DNA of 64,000 nucleotides. It comes from Halopolyspora algeriensis. GTDB taxonomy: Bacteria; Actinomycetota; Actinomycetes; Mycobacteriales; Pseudonocardiaceae. Below the pieces are notes generated by a model. The model saw only the letters and a program-made list of their open reading frames with translations. It did not search any database and was not told the origin of the DNA. Shown piece after piece: positions 47,340 through 56,827 of this stretch (position 1 is the first letter of the stretch; each line of letters begins with the position of its first letter). The stretch covers positions 462,353-526,352 of the forward strand of contig NZ_QPJC01000001.1 in NCBI RefSeq assembly GCF_003337235.1, read 5' to 3'. The position numbers were made by a program, and so were the translations under genes.

Positions 47340-49424
47340 TCAGTCCGGTTCGACCGGCTGCAGTGGTCCACCCTCGATGAGGGCACGGAACTCCGGGGCC
47401 GGTACCGCGGGGGAGAACAGCCAGCCCTGGTGGCTCTCCACGCCGATGCCGCGCAACAGGTCGAGCTGTCCGGCCGTGGCCACCCCTTCGGCGATGCAGT
47501 CGTAACCCATGGCGCGTGCCATGTCGTTGATGGCCCGCACCATCGCGAAATCCGAAGGGTCGGTTTCGATGCCGGAGGTGAACTGACGGTCGATCTTGAT
47601 GATCCGAACCGGCAGTTCCTTGAGCCGGATCAGCGAGGAGTACCCGGTCCCGAAGTCGTCCACGGCGAACCGCACACCCTGCTCGACGAGATCGTTCATC
47701 GCCTGCATGGACCGCGACGGCAGATCGATCAGAGAGGTCTCCACCAGTTCGAGAACCACGCGCTGCCAGGCGACGTCGCTGCCGGTGAGGAAGTCGGCCA
47801 CCGCCTGCCCGAAATCCGGGGCCCCGGGAACCAGCGCCGTCAGGTTCACCCCGATCCCCACCGGCTGCCCGGCGGAGGTGGGCCATTCCGCGGCCTCGCA
47901 CAGTGCCGTGTGCAGTACCCAGCAGTCCAGGTCGCGCAGCAGACCGCCTCGTTCGGCCACCGGCAGGAACACGTCGGGGCCGAGCAGACCACGCTCCGGG
48001 TGTGACCACCGCACCAACGCCTCGGCCCCCACGATGGTCCCGTCCGCAATCACGATCGGCTGGTAGTGCAGCGTCAGCTCATCGGACTCGATCGCCACCC
48101 GCAGCTGCTCCTCCATCTGCAACTGCCGATCCAACGAGGTGATCAGGGTGGGCCCCGCCTGCGAGATGCGCTCCGGTTCCCTCTTCGCTTCGAGCACGGC
48201 CGCACTCGCGAACCGCACGAGGTCCTCACCGTCGGCGACGGAGTCGTCGGCCACCGCGACACCGATCGATGCCGACACCCGGATGGACTTCCCGCGCAGG
48301 GGAACCGTCATGCGCAGCAGGCTCGAAACCGTGGTGACCACCGCGTCGATACCACCCGCCGCGGAGACGTCCGGGCAGATGATCAGATACTCGTCCCCGG
48401 CGGGACGAGCGAGCGACCACCGGTCCGGCAGTCCCGCCTCCAGGCGCCTGGCCACGGCGAGGATCAACTCGTCACCGGCCGCGTGCCCGAGCGAATCGTT
48501 GATCCGCTTGAAGTTGTCGATATCGCAGTACAGCACCGCCGCACTTTCGAGATCGGCACCGCCGAGCAGGTCACCGACCGCCGCGCGGTTCGGCAGGCCG
48601 GTCAGCTCGTCGTGGGTGGCCCGGTAGTGCAGCTCCTCGGCCTGCTGCTGCCGCTCGGTCACATCCTGGAACACCACCAGCCAGAAGTCGCTCTCGCTGT
48701 CCCGCACCGACCGCGTGATGTGCAGTTCGCAGTGCACCACTCGCCCGTCGGAGTGGACGAGCATCCGCTGCGGAAGGCTCGGGATGCCGGTCGGGGTTCC
48801 CGGCTCCGGTGCCTCGGGGGTCAACGCTCCGCCCGGATCATCCGGATGAAGCAGCTCCGTGGCGGCCATGCCCTGAAGCTCGTGCTGGGAGTAACCGAGC
48901 AGCGAGCACAGTGCGGGATTGGCTTCGACCACCCGATCGGATGTGTCGAGCAGACCGATCCCCACGGGGGCGAGATCGAAGAGGTCGGTGAATCTCCGGC
49001 TCAGCCGCTCCAGCCGCGCGCGGTGCTCGGTGTCGTCGCGGGTGACCTTGGCGAAGCCGCGCAACTTACCGCTGCTCGTTCGCAGCGACGTGATCACCAC
49101 ATGGGCCCAGAACCGGGTGCCGTCCTTGCGGACACGCCACTCCTCGTCGATGTGGCTTCCGGCCTCGGCGGCCATGGCCAGCACTCGGTCCGGGCGTCCC
49201 GCAGCGGCCTGTTCGGGGGTGTAGAACACCGAGAAGTGCTGCCCGATGATCTCCTCCGCGCTGTAGCCCTTGATGTGCTCGGCGCCGGGATTCCAGCTGG
49301 TCACCTTGCCTTTCGGATCGAGGGTGATCACCGCGTACTCGTGCAGGATGCCGGCCAGCAGCTCGAGATCACCTTCGGTCTCGGCTCGCTTGCCGACGTC
49401 GACGTTCTCGCTGCGGCCGCTCAT
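47340..49424 (-). CDS. PAS-PAS-GGDEF-EAL cyclic-di-GMP protein
   Basis: 694 residues, cytoplasmic. Two PAS domains (about 20-135 and 145-265), then a GGDEF domain whose signature reads RPAGDEYLI instead of GGDEF, and an EAL domain with intact GAEALVRW, ELVETS and AVDDFGTGYSSL. Substitution of the first Gly of GGDEF suggests weak or absent cyclase activity, so c-di-GMP hydrolysis controlled by the PAS sensors is the likelier output. Start ATG follows GAGGAAGG. Confidence 0.92.
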   Translation of the reverse strand: MSGRSENVDVGKRAETEGDLELLAGILHEYAVITLDPKGKVTSWNPGAEHIKGYSAEEIIGQHFSVFYTPEQAAAGRPDRVLAMAAEAGSHIDEEWRVRKDGTRFWAHVVITSLRTSSGKLRGFAKVTRDDTEHRARLERLSRRFTDLFDLAPVGIGLLDTSDRVVEANPALCSLLGYSQHELQGMAATELLHPDDPGGALTPEAPEPGTPTGIPSLPQRMLVHSDGRVVHCELHITRSVRDSESDFWLVVFQDVTERQQQAEELHYRATHDELTGLPNRAAVGDLLGGADLESAAVLYCDIDNFKRINDSLGHAAGDELILAVARRLEAGLPDRWSLARPAGDEYLIICPDVSAAGGIDAVVTTVSSLLRMTVPLRGKSIRVSASIGVAVADDSVADGEDLVRFASAAVLEAKREPERISQAGPTLITSLDRQLQMEEQLRVAIESDELTLHYQPIVIADGTIVGAEALVRWSHPERGLLGPDVFLPVAERGGLLRDLDCWVLHTALCEAAEWPTSAGQPVGIGVNLTALVPGAPDFGQAVADFLTGSDVAWQRVVLELVETSLIDLPSRSMQAMNDLVEQGVRFAVDDFGTGYSSLIRLKELPVRIIKIDRQFTSGIETDPSDFAMVRAINDMARAMGYDCIAEGVATAGQLDLLRGIGVESHQGWLFSPAVPAPEFRALIEGGPLQPVEPD

Positions 49425-49768
49425 CTCCGGCAACCTTCCTCGGCCGGGAACACGCCGGGCAAGCCGATTGCCCACCTCACCGGCCCTGCTCGGCCCCGAG
49501 TCCCTCTCCGCCTCCAACACAGCACTTCACCCGCAGTGGCGCATCTCGACCACGCCGGCCGGCGGCACCGCCCGAGATGGCCGGTATCGCCACACCACAC
49601 GACCGGATCCCGTTTCTCCCCGTCGTGTGTCCCTCTTCGACAACGCTCCCTCCGAAAGTCGTATCCAGCCGACCACGGCTCCTTCGGAGCCTTCGAACCG
49701 CGGGAATCGCAGTCTTGACTTCGAGTCGAGTCCCCCATCGAGCACGGTGTCACCGGAGAATGCGGCGC
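49425..49768. other. Intergenic region upstream of the GGDEF-EAL gene
   Basis: 344 bp without a convincing gene. A 6-bp hairpin GGCTCC-TTC-GGAGCC at 49677-49691 could end the minus-strand GNAT transcript. No operator seen. Confidence 0.4.
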
Positions 49769-50326
49769 CTACCGCTCGCGCCATTCGCGTTCGAGGATCG
49801 CGTACACGAATTCCTCGTCCCACTCGCCCTTGAAGATCCGGTGGTGCACGAGATGCGCTTCCCGCCGCATCCCGAGCCGTTCCATGAGGCGCGCGGAGGG
49901 GTGGTTGCGCGCATCGCAGTGCCCGACGATCCGGTGCAGGCCGAGGTCCTCGAAACCCAAACCGAGCACGGCCCACGCCGCCTCCGAGGCAAAACCCCGC
50001 CCCTGGTACTCGGGGTTGAAGATGAATCCGATCTCCCCCTGCCGGTGCTTGCGGCTCAGCCATTCCAGATGGATCTCACCGACGAGTTGCCCGTCCTGCC
50101 GCGTGGCAACGGCGAGTATCAGCCGCTGGCCTTCCTCGGTGAGAGCGGCCCGGCCGATGTTGCGTTCGAGTGCCACACGCGCCTGCTCGAGGCCGTGGAC
50201 TTCCTGGAACAGGTAGCGCACCACGTCGGCGCGGGAATGGTAGGCGTGGAAATCACCGAGGTCATCACGATGGAACGGCCGAAGCAGGAGCCGCTCGGTC
50301 TCGACGGGGTAGTCAGGACTCAGCAC
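49769..50326 (-). CDS. GNAT-family N-acetyltransferase (RimJ/RimL type)
   Basis: 185 residues. Family opening YPVETERLLLRPF, the acetyl-CoA binding motif GFIFNPEYQGRGFASEA, and RIVGHCDARNHPSARLMERLGMRREAHLV. The RimJ/RimL-like layout suggests acetylation of a protein N-terminus or small amine. GTG at 50326 gives the usual N-terminus; an ATG at 50371 would add 15 Arg-rich residues. Confidence 0.87.
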   Translation of the reverse strand: MLSPDYPVETERLLLRPFHRDDLGDFHAYHSRADVVRYLFQEVHGLEQARVALERNIGRAALTEEGQRLILAVATRQDGQLVGEIHLEWLSRKHRQGEIGFIFNPEYQGRGFASEAAWAVLGLGFEDLGLHRIVGHCDARNHPSARLMERLGMRREAHLVHHRIFKGEWDEEFVYAILEREWRER

Positions 50327-50448
50327 CCGACGAACACTACGCACCGTACGAGGACGGATCCACCGCGTCATGATCCGTTCTCGTGCCGGCCCGGCGTGTC
50401 GTCACGCACCACGGCTGCATTCCCACGATGTGCTCGCAGAATGGAGGC

Positions 50449-50808
50449 ATGTCGAGCAATGACGACCAGCAGGCGCACTCCGGACGCACGGACAAGGGGC
50501 CCAGCAAGCCCGAGCGCACCTCGGCCGGAAAACCCACCGGTTCCGGGCACACCCGCACTGCGGGAACCTGGGCGGCGGTCGTCGTCGCCACCGTGGCCCT
50601 GATCGTGCTGCTGGTGTTCATCCTGCAGAACCTGCAGCCGGCCGCCATCACGTTCTTCGGGGTGCGCACCAACCTGCCGATCGGCGTCGCCCTGCTGCTC
50701 GCCGCCGCGATCGGTGGCCTGCTCGTCGCCTTCGCCGGTGCCGCCCGCATCCTGCAGCTGCGCCGCACCGCCAACCGCCGGCGCAAGCAGGAGCACACCG
50801 GCTCGTAG
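50449..50808 (+). CDS. LapA-domain (DUF1049) membrane protein
   Basis: 119 residues. A 38-residue hydrophilic N-terminus, two membrane segments (about 40-60 and 75-97) separated by the DUF1049 loop FILQNLQPAAITFFGVRTNLPIGVALLLAAAIGG, and a basic tail. GGAGG lies before the ATG. Involved in lipopolysaccharide assembly in Gram-negatives (LapA); in actinomycetes its role is unclear. Confidence 0.87.
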   Translation: MSSNDDQQAHSGRTDKGPSKPERTSAGKPTGSGHTRTAGTWAAVVVATVALIVLLVFILQNLQPAAITFFGVRTNLPIGVALLLAAAIGGLLVAFAGAARILQLRRTANRRRKQEHTGS

Positions 50809-50830
50809 GTCTCCCCGATCACGGCACGCG

Positions 50831-50867
50831 AGAAAGGGGGTCCCGGCCGGGCCGGGCCACCCTTTCT
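50831..50867. terminator. Bidirectional terminator between LapA-like and MscS genes
   Basis: AGAAAGGG/CCCTTTCT arms (8 bp) with a GC-rich inner part (GGCCGGGCC) that can pair further. It lies between convergent stops, serving both. Confidence 0.65.
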
Positions 50868-50878
50868 GCGTCGCGGCC

Positions 50879-51859
50879 TCAGCCCTGCTTGACGGCCCCG
50901 CTCCCGCCGGTGGGCAGCAGTGGATGGGCGACCTGGACGCCGTGGGTGTCGAAGCTGTTCTTCAGGTGGGCGCGCAGCGCGTTGCCCAGCTCCCACTGCG
51001 CACCCGGCTTGGTTGTGACGATGATGCGCACGGTCACCGAGCCGTTGCCGATGCCGATCACACCATTGAGGTCCGGAGCTTCCAGAATCTTCGGCTTGTA
51101 CTGCGGATCGGCCGCGAACTCGCCGATGCTCGCCTCGATGACCCGCTCGGCGTGCGCGATGTCGACGCTGTAGTCCAGCGGGAGCTCGACGACGGCATTC
51201 GCCCAATCCTGGTTGAGGTTGCACACGCGCATGATCTCGCCGTTGCGGACGTACCACAGGCCACCGTTGAGGTCGCGAATCTTCGTGAGGCGCAGGCTCA
51301 CGGCCTCCACGGTGCCAACGGCGTCACCGGTGTCGACCACATCGCCGACACCGTACTGATCCTCGATCATCATGAACATGCCCGCCAGGAAGTCCTTCAC
51401 CAGGCTCTGCGCGCCGAAGCCGACCGCGAGGCCGAGCACTCCCGCGCCGGCGATGATCGGCGCGAGTTCGATTCCGAACTCGCCGAGCACCATCACGAAC
51501 GCGACACCGGCGATGACGGCCGTGGCGATGCTGCGCAGCACGGATCCGATCGTCTCCGCCCGCTGGGACTGCCGCTCGTCGGCGCGCTCCGGCCCTTGTT
51601 CCTGCCTGCCGATCTTGGAGGCGGCCCGGTTCAGGCGCTGCTGTGAACCGATCATGCGCCTGACCGCGTGCGTGATCATGCGCCCGGCCACTGCCCGCAG
51701 GATCAGTGCGAGCACCAGGATGAGCACGATGTTCAGCAGGCCCGATACGAGCGCGCTGCTGTTCTCGGCGAACCAGTCCGTCACCACGCCGGCCTGTACC
51801 GGCACAGCAAGGTCACCAGCCAAGGTGGGGATCGGCGAAGAATGTGCAGGAAAGAGCAA
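50879..51859 (-). CDS. Small-conductance mechanosensitive channel (MscS)
   Basis: 326 residues. Membrane helices at about 35-57, 105-128 and 132-155, the pore helix rich in Gly and Ala (IIAGAGVLGLAVGFGAQSLVKDF), then the beta domain (GVGDVVDTGDAVGTVEAVSLRLTKIRDLNGGLWYVRNGEI) and alpha/beta domain. Opens on membrane tension to release osmolytes. TTG start with AAAGG upstream is the best available; the exact start is uncertain. Confidence 0.9.
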   Translation of the reverse strand: MLFPAHSSPIPTLAGDLAVPVQAGVVTDWFAENSSALVSGLLNIVLILVLALILRAVAGRMITHAVRRMIGSQQRLNRAASKIGRQEQGPERADERQSQRAETIGSVLRSIATAVIAGVAFVMVLGEFGIELAPIIAGAGVLGLAVGFGAQSLVKDFLAGMFMMIEDQYGVGDVVDTGDAVGTVEAVSLRLTKIRDLNGGLWYVRNGEIMRVCNLNQDWANAVVELPLDYSVDIAHAERVIEASIGEFAADPQYKPKILEAPDLNGVIGIGNGSVTVRIIVTTKPGAQWELGNALRAHLKNSFDTHGVQVAHPLLPTGGSGAVKQG

Positions 51860-52015
51860 GGACGAGACCTTTCTTTCAGGGCGGGTCCGGCATGGGGCAG
51901 AGCCGATTCGCGGTGACTCTCCTGGCCCGATCAGGTGACGTACATCCTGTCAACATGATCACCACGGCCGCAACGCCGCTGTGGTGTCGCCACCATGTGC
52001 GAAACGCCCGCCGCT

Positions 52016-52708
52016 TCAGCAGCAGTGCTCGCCGCGCCAGGCCTCGCGCCCCTCCTTCACCGCGAGAGCTCCGATCACCAGTGCCACAACCGGATCCGCC
52101 CAGGACCAGCCGAACAGGCTGTTGAGCAGCAGTCCCACCAGCAGCACTCCGGACAGGTACGCACACAGCAGGGTCTGCTTGGAGTCGGCGACCGCGCTGG
52201 CCGAGCCGAGTGCACGTCCCGCGCGACGCTGCGCATGCGAGAGCGCCGGCATCACCACCAGGCTGACGGCGGCCAGCACGATCCCGACCGAGGAGTGCTC
52301 CGCCGATGCCACTCCGAACAGGCTGCGGACGGATTCGACGGTGACGTAGGCGGCCAGTGCGAAAAACGAGAGCCCGATGACCTTCAGGGCGATCCGTTCG
52401 CGTGCCTCCGGGTCGGGACCGCTGAACTGCCAGGCCACCGCGGCGGCCGAGGCAACCTCGATCGTGGAGTCCAGGCCGAAGCCGATCAGCGCGGTCGAGG
52501 ATGCCGCCGCACCGGCCGAGATCGCCACGATGGCCTCGATGACGTTGTACGTGATGGTCGCCGTGACCAGCCACCGCACGCGGCGGGTCAGTACCGCCTG
52601 GCGCTGCGGGGAGAGCGTGGCGGCTGCCGGAGGAGTCGTGGGGGCGCAGCACTCGCAGCCGTCGGCGCAGGTCCGTTCCCGGCTCCGGGGCTCGACGTCG
52701 CCGGTCAT
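52016..52708 (-). CDS. CDF-type cation efflux transporter with Cys-rich ends
   Basis: 230 residues, about six membrane segments. The CDF-type Asp pairs are present in segment 2 ([13 protein letters not shown]) and segment 5 ([13 protein letters not shown]). Cys clusters at both ends (CADGCECC near residue 14 and a terminal CC) suggest soft-metal delivery. It overlaps the CmtR-type regulator gene by 4 bp (ATGA). With that sensor, export of Cd(II), Pb(II) or a similar metal is likely. Confidence 0.85.
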   Translation of the reverse strand: MTGDVEPRSRERTCADGCECCAPTTPPAAATLSPQRQAVLTRRVRWLVTATITYNVIEAIVAISAGAAASSTALIGFGLDSTIEVASAAAVAWQFSGPDPEARERIALKVIGLSFFALAAYVTVESVRSLFGVASAEHSSVGIVLAAVSLVVMPALSHAQRRAGRALGSASAVADSKQTLLCAYLSGVLLVGLLLNSLFGWSWADPVVALVIGALAVKEGREAWRGEHCC

Positions 52709-53040
52709 GCCGGTGCCTCCGTCGGCTCGTCGACACAGGTGACGGTGGGCTCGACCGCCAGGACCACCTTGGCCAGTTCCCGCAGCGCCTCGGCCAGATG
52801 TGGGTCGGCCAGTTCGTAGCGGGTCCGGCGGCCTTCCCACGCGGCGACGATCAGGCCGCACCCGCGCAGGCAGCTCAGATGGTTGGACACGTTCGATCGG
52901 GACAGGCCCAGCTCGGTGGCCAGCTCTCCGGGGTAGCTCGGGCGGTCGATCAGCGCCACGAGCAGGCGGCACCGTGTGGGGTCGGCGAGTGCTTTGCCGA
53001 TCCGGGCCAGCGCCGCCTCGTGCGTCTCACTGGTCAGCAT
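52705..53040 (-). CDS. cmtR: CmtR-type ArsR-family Cd/Pb sensor repressor
   Basis: 111 residues. Winged helix of the ArsR/SmtB family with recognition helix [21 protein letters not shown]. The three ligands known for mycobacterial CmtR, Cys57, Cys61 and Cys102, fall at exactly these numbers here (CLRGC and TCVDE). Metal binding releases DNA. It is first in an operon with the CDF-type transporter, in place of the P-type ATPase of mycobacteria, and an imperfect palindrome lies 11 bases upstream. Confidence 0.92.
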   Translation of the reverse strand: MLTSETHEAALARIGKALADPTRCRLLVALIDRPSYPGELATELGLSRSNVSNHLSCLRGCGLIVAAWEGRRTRYELADPHLAEALRELAKVVLAVEPTVTCVDEPTEAPA

Positions 53041-53050
53041 GTGCTGAACA

Positions 53051-53068
53051 ATACAGCGAATCGTGTAT
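53051..53068 (-). promoter_or_regulatory. Imperfect palindrome, probable CmtR-type operator
   Basis: ATACAGCGAATCGTGTAT: arms ATACA/TGTAT and inner CGA/TCG around the centre. Directly upstream of the regulator ATG, where repression of the metal-efflux operon would act. Confidence 0.55.
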
Positions 53069-53127
53069 CGAGAAAAGGAGTGGACAGCCCGGCCGTTGCT
53101 TCTGAAGGGCATGAGCAGACCGCTCAC

Positions 53128-53505
53128 TCAACCTCCCCCGAGCGCGGCGGCGCCGAGGAAACCGAGCACCCCGCAGCCAAGGCCCGCGCAGACCGTGGCG
53201 ACGGCATTGGCCACGGAACGCAGGCGAGCGCCGTCGACGAACAGCCGGACGGTCTCGTAGCCGAATGTGCTGTAGGTGGTCAGCGCCCCGCAGAGACCGG
53301 TTCCGAGCAGCGGGTGCAGCACCGGCATCGGCACGCCGGGCAGCGCCACACCGGTGAGAACTCCCAGAATCAGCGAGCCGGCGGCGTTGACCGTCAACGT
53401 GCCCCACGGGAAGGACGAGCCGAATCTCCCTCGCACACTGCGATCCGCCAGGTATCGCAGGCACGCCCCGGCAGCCCCGCCGACGGCGACGAGCAGCACG
53501 GTCAT
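53128..53505 (-). CDS. crcB: Fluoride channel subunit FluC/CrcB (second)
   Basis: 125 residues, four membrane segments. Family marks: [14 protein letters not shown], the Asn in [13 protein letters not shown], and the Phe-box region [16 protein letters not shown]. Dual-topology Fluc channels export fluoride; actinomycetes often carry two genes giving an antiparallel heterodimer. It overlaps the first crcB gene by 4 bp. Confidence 0.93.
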   Translation of the reverse strand: MTVLLVAVGGAAGACLRYLADRSVRGRFGSSFPWGTLTVNAAGSLILGVLTGVALPGVPMPVLHPLLGTGLCGALTTYSTFGYETVRLFVDGARLRSVANAVATVCAGLGCGVLGFLGAAALGGG

Positions 53506-53969
53506 CGCGTGCCCGCCGCCCGCCGAAGCAGCAGGCGTGTTCCCAGCGCTCCCAGCAGCACCGCGAGCAGCGCACCGAACACCGTCGCGGACACGTACGT
53601 CACGGCGAGGCCGAGGCGCCCCGCCGCCGCCAGGTGCATCGTGTCCAGGACGTGGGCCGACAGGGTGGTGAATCCGCCGAGCACACCCACCCCGAGGAAG
53701 GGGCGCACCAGTCGGTGCGTGGTGACGAACTCGGTGAGCAGGCACATCAGTGCTCCCATGAGCAGGCAGCCCACCACGTTGATCAGCAAGGTCGCCCCGG
53801 GGAACGATCCCGGCGGATGCGGCCACAGCAGCGACAGCCCGTATCGCGACACGGCTCCCAGGGCACCACCCGCGGCCACCACGGACAGCACATCCCAGGG
53901 CGGCCCGTGCCGGCGCGGCGCCACGGACGGGGCATCGGTGGTCTCGGTCGGGGTGGCATCGGAACTCAC
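53502..53969 (-). CDS. crcB: Fluoride channel subunit FluC/CrcB (first)
   Basis: 155 residues with a 28-residue hydrophilic N-terminus and four membrane segments. Family marks: [11 protein letters not shown], Asn in [13 protein letters not shown] and [15 protein letters not shown]. The GTG start has AGGAGG six to eight bases upstream. The leader contains a probable fluoride riboswitch. With the overlapping downstream gene it likely forms a two-subunit channel. Confidence 0.92.
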   Translation of the reverse strand: MSSDATPTETTDAPSVAPRRHGPPWDVLSVVAAGGALGAVSRYGLSLLWPHPPGSFPGATLLINVVGCLLMGALMCLLTEFVTTHRLVRPFLGVGVLGGFTTLSAHVLDTMHLAAAGRLGLAVTYVSATVFGALLAVLLGALGTRLLLRRAAGTR

Positions 53970-54002
53970 TGGCGATCCTCCTACCGGCGCGCTGCAACAC
54001 CA

Positions 54003-54060
54003 GGTAGGGACCGTTGGCGAAAAGTCCTTCCGCGGTTGGTTCCGGCGAGCCCCACCGCCG
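54003..54060 (-). ncRNA. Probable fluoride riboswitch (crcB motif)
   Basis: On the minus strand CGGCG and CGCCG form stem 1 around GTGGGGCT; then GAACC, a second stem (GCGGAA with TTTTCGC) and the 3' part CGGTCCCTACC. This follows the crcB pattern: stem, loop that makes a pseudoknot with the 3' (C)UCC-UAC segment, AACC junction. GGGG and TCCC can make the pseudoknot. CCTACC can instead pair with GGTAGG of the ribosome-binding region (53980-53985), a translational switch. Position upstream of crcB strongly supports it. Confidence 0.65.
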
Positions 54061-54282
54061 CGAGCCCCGGCATCCGGGACCTCCTCCAGCCTACTGGACG
54101 GTATCCACGGTCGGGTTCACTCGCCGGTGCTGCGGGAATCCGCGCAATCCTTCAGGGCGGTTCGGAGGAGACTTTCCCGGAGGCCGCCGGCGAGTTGGCG
54201 GACAACGCCACTCGTCAACCGTGGTCGGCGGGATTCGACCGTCCTGCACCGAGGCTCATCCGCGACGAATACTCTTGCCCCG

Positions 54283-54615
54283 ATGACCGTGCTGCGCTCG
54301 ATCGCGCTGTTCCTGCTCGCCGCGCTCGCCGAGATCGGCGGCGCGTGGCTGGTGTGGCAGGGCGTGCGCGAGCACAAGGGCCTGCTGTGGATGGGCGCGG
54401 GGGTGCTCGCGCTGGGGGTCTACGGCTTCGTGGCCACGCTGCAGCCCGACCCGCACTTCGGGCGCATCCTCGCCGCCTACGGTGGCGTGTTCGTCGCCGG
54501 GTCGCTGCTGTGGGGCGTCCTCGTCGACGGCTACCGACCCGACCGGTGGGACATCACCGGCGCGGTGCTCTGCCTGGTCGGTGTCGCGGTCATCATGTAC
54601 GCGCCGAGGGGATGA
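54283..54615 (+). CDS. YnfA-family small membrane protein
   Basis: 110 residues, four membrane segments, typical UPF0060/Ynf[17 protein letters not shown] (with the conserved Glu), [36 protein letters not shown] and [19 protein letters not shown]. Distant relative of SMR exporters; function unsettled. No ribosome-binding site before the ATG. Confidence 0.92.
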   Translation: MTVLRSIALFLLAALAEIGGAWLVWQGVREHKGLLWMGAGVLALGVYGFVATLQPDPHFGRILAAYGGVFVAGSLLWGVLVDGYRPDRWDITGAVLCLVGVAVIMYAPRG

Positions 54616-54796
54616 AGACGGGTGAACGGAGGCGTTCACCCGATGCCGGAACTGCACCCGAGCCAGCGGTATGCCAGGACTCAGGGCAGTCGATCCAGGT
54701 CGGCGTCCACCGAGTGCCTGCCTACCGCCTCGCTCACGTCCTCACCTCCACGCACGAGCGCACGCCCCCACGCGACGTGAGGGTCGAGCGGAACGC

Positions 54797-55597
54797 TCAG
54801 CGGCTGGCGACGCGACGGTATCGGGCCACCGCGAGCGGCACGAACACAGCGATGATCAGCAGTGCGGACCCGACCGCGTAGGGCACGGCATGCTGCGCGG
54901 GCCACGCATCCGGCGGGAGCCGGTCCACGCGGACGGGATTGCCGAACAGCATGCGCAACGAATCCGCCGTGACCGTGATCGGGTTCCACGTGGCGAACGC
55001 GCGCAGCGGTCCGGGCATGTTCTCCGCCGAGACGAATGCCGAGGAGATGAACGTCACCGGGAACAACCACAGCAGTCCCGCGCTTTGAGCCACCTCCACG
55101 CTGCGTGAGATCAGGCCGATGAACGCGCCCACCCAGGACATGGCGAAGGAGAACAGCAGCAGTACGGCATAAGCCAGCAGTGCGTCGGTGACGCTGCCCC
55201 GGATCCGCCAACCGACCAGCAACCCGCACACCGACATGATCGCCACGGTCAGTACCGCCACCGCGAGATCGGAGGTGGTGCGCCCGAGCAGCACCGCCAC
55301 CCGGGACATCGGCAGCGCGCGGAACCGGTCCACGATCCCTTTCTGCAGGTCGTTGGCCAGGCCGATCACGGTGAAGCTCGAGTTGAACGCGACGGTCTGC
55401 ACGAAGATGCCCCCGATCAGGAATTCGCGGTACTGCGCGCCGCCGAGGCTGCCGCCGAAGACGTAGGCGAACAGCAGCACGAACATGATCGGCTGCACCG
55501 TTCCGGCCAGCAGCCAGTCGGGATTGCGTTTGATGTTCAGCAGGTTGCGCCATGCCACGACGCCGCTGTCCCTCGCCCCTGCGGTGATCACACTCAT
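54797..55597 (-). CDS. ABC-2 permease, DrrB type
   Basis: 266 residues, six membrane segments, with the DrrB/NodJ-like features RNLLNIKRNPDWLLAGTVQPIMFVLLFAYVFGG and the loop FRALPMSRVAVLLGR. Membrane half of a drug or lipid exporter with the ATPase encoded upstream, overlapping by 4 bp. Substrate unknown; homologues export daunorubicin or wall lipids. Confidence 0.9.
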   Translation of the reverse strand: MSVITAGARDSGVVAWRNLLNIKRNPDWLLAGTVQPIMFVLLFAYVFGGSLGGAQYREFLIGGIFVQTVAFNSSFTVIGLANDLQKGIVDRFRALPMSRVAVLLGRTTSDLAVAVLTVAIMSVCGLLVGWRIRGSVTDALLAYAVLLLFSFAMSWVGAFIGLISRSVEVAQSAGLLWLFPVTFISSAFVSAENMPGPLRAFATWNPITVTADSLRMLFGNPVRVDRLPPDAWPAQHAVPYAVGSALLIIAVFVPLAVARYRRVASR

Positions 55598-56607
55598 CCC
55601 CGTGCCCCCTGCTCGATGTGGCCGCCCCCGACCTCGTCCCGCTCTGCCGCTCCGTCCGCGCGTCCGGCCGCACGACCGGTCAGCGACAGGAACGCGTCGT
55701 CCAGCGTCGGCCGGTGCAGCGCGACGTCGTACACCTCGATGCCCTGTGCGTCCAGCCGGCGCAAGGCCTCCATGAGCGCCTTCGGTCCCACCTCGACGGG
55801 GACCTGCACGCGGCGCGCCCGCTCCTCGGTGTGCGGAGACCCCGAACCGACCTCGTCGAGTACCTGCGTCACGACCGCGAGATCCTCGGGTTCCTGCGCG
55901 ACCAGTTCGAGGCGCTCGCCGCCGACCTGCGCCTTGAGCTCGTCCGACGTACCGCGTGCGATGACGCGGCCCTGGTCGATCACGGCGATGGAGTCGGCCA
56001 GCGCGTCGGCCTCCTCCAGGTACTGGGTGGTGAGCAGGACGGTGGTGCCGTCGTCCACCAGCTCGCCGACGACCTCCCAGGTCTCCATCCGCCCGCGCGG
56101 GTCGAGACCGGTGGTCGGTTCGTCCAGCACCACCACCGGCGGTGCCGCCACCAGCGCACCCGCCAGGTCCAGGCGTCTGCGCATACCACCGGAATAGCCC
56201 TTCGACGGGCGCTCGGCGGCCTCCTGCAGGCGGAACCGGTCGAGCAGCTGCCGCGCTCGCCGGGACGCGTCCGCGCGGGACATCCCGTAGAGACGGCCGA
56301 CCATGTAGAGGTTCTCGTAACCGGTGAGATTCTCGTCCACGGCGGCGTACTGCCCCGACAGGCCGATCGCGTGCCGGGCCGCATGCGGATCGGCGAGGAC
56401 ATCGTTGCCCGCGACGAAGGCACGGCCCGAGTCGGGGCGCAGCAGGGTCGTCAGGATGCGCACTGTGGTGGTCTTGCCCGCTCCGTTCGGCCCGAGCAGT
56501 CCGAGGACCCGGCCGGAGCGGATCTCGAGGTCCACTCCGTCCAGGGCACGGTTGGTGCCGAAGGTCTTCACCAGCGCTTCGGTGCTCACCGCGATCGACG
56601 CGGTCAT
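55594..56607 (-). CDS. ABC ATPase, DrrA type
   Basis: 337 residues. Walker A GPNGAGKTTT, Q-loop GLSGQYAAVDENLTG, signature YSGGMRRRLDLA, Walker B VVVLDEPTTGLDP, switch TTQYLEEAD, followed by the DrrA C-terminal domain (LEL...ALMEALRRLDAQGIEVYDVALHRPTLDDAFLSLTG). GGAGG precedes the ATG. Drives the DrrB-like permease next door. Confidence 0.93.
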   Translation of the reverse strand: MTASIAVSTEALVKTFGTNRALDGVDLEIRSGRVLGLLGPNGAGKTTTVRILTTLLRPDSGRAFVAGNDVLADPHAARHAIGLSGQYAAVDENLTGYENLYMVGRLYGMSRADASRRARQLLDRFRLQEAAERPSKGYSGGMRRRLDLAGALVAAPPVVVLDEPTTGLDPRGRMETWEVVGELVDDGTTVLLTTQYLEEADALADSIAVIDQGRVIARGTSDELKAQVGGERLELVAQEPEDLAVVTQVLDEVGSGSPHTEERARRVQVPVEVGPKALMEALRRLDAQGIEVYDVALHRPTLDDAFLSLTGRAAGRADGAAERDEVGGGHIEQGARG

Positions 56608-56827
56608 GCCCGCCTCCGGGGGATCGTGATCGGCCGAACGGGCCTGCGGCCCGGGAACATGCGGCCACTGTATGCGGGGGCACCGACACTTCGCGCGGGA
56701 TTTTCCGAGCTCGCTCCGGGCGTGGCCGGTTTTCGATCACCGCCGTTCGCGCCGCCGAGCCGACGACGTGGCAGGGGAACGTGGGGCAACGCACCGGGAG
56801 CGGTGGAAGTTCACCCACCCCCCGACC

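Noticed and set aside
49425-49768. Possible tRNA-like or small RNA in the gap before the GGDEF-EAL gene
   Set aside because: No acceptor stem or T-arm pairing; only a 6-bp hairpin is supported.
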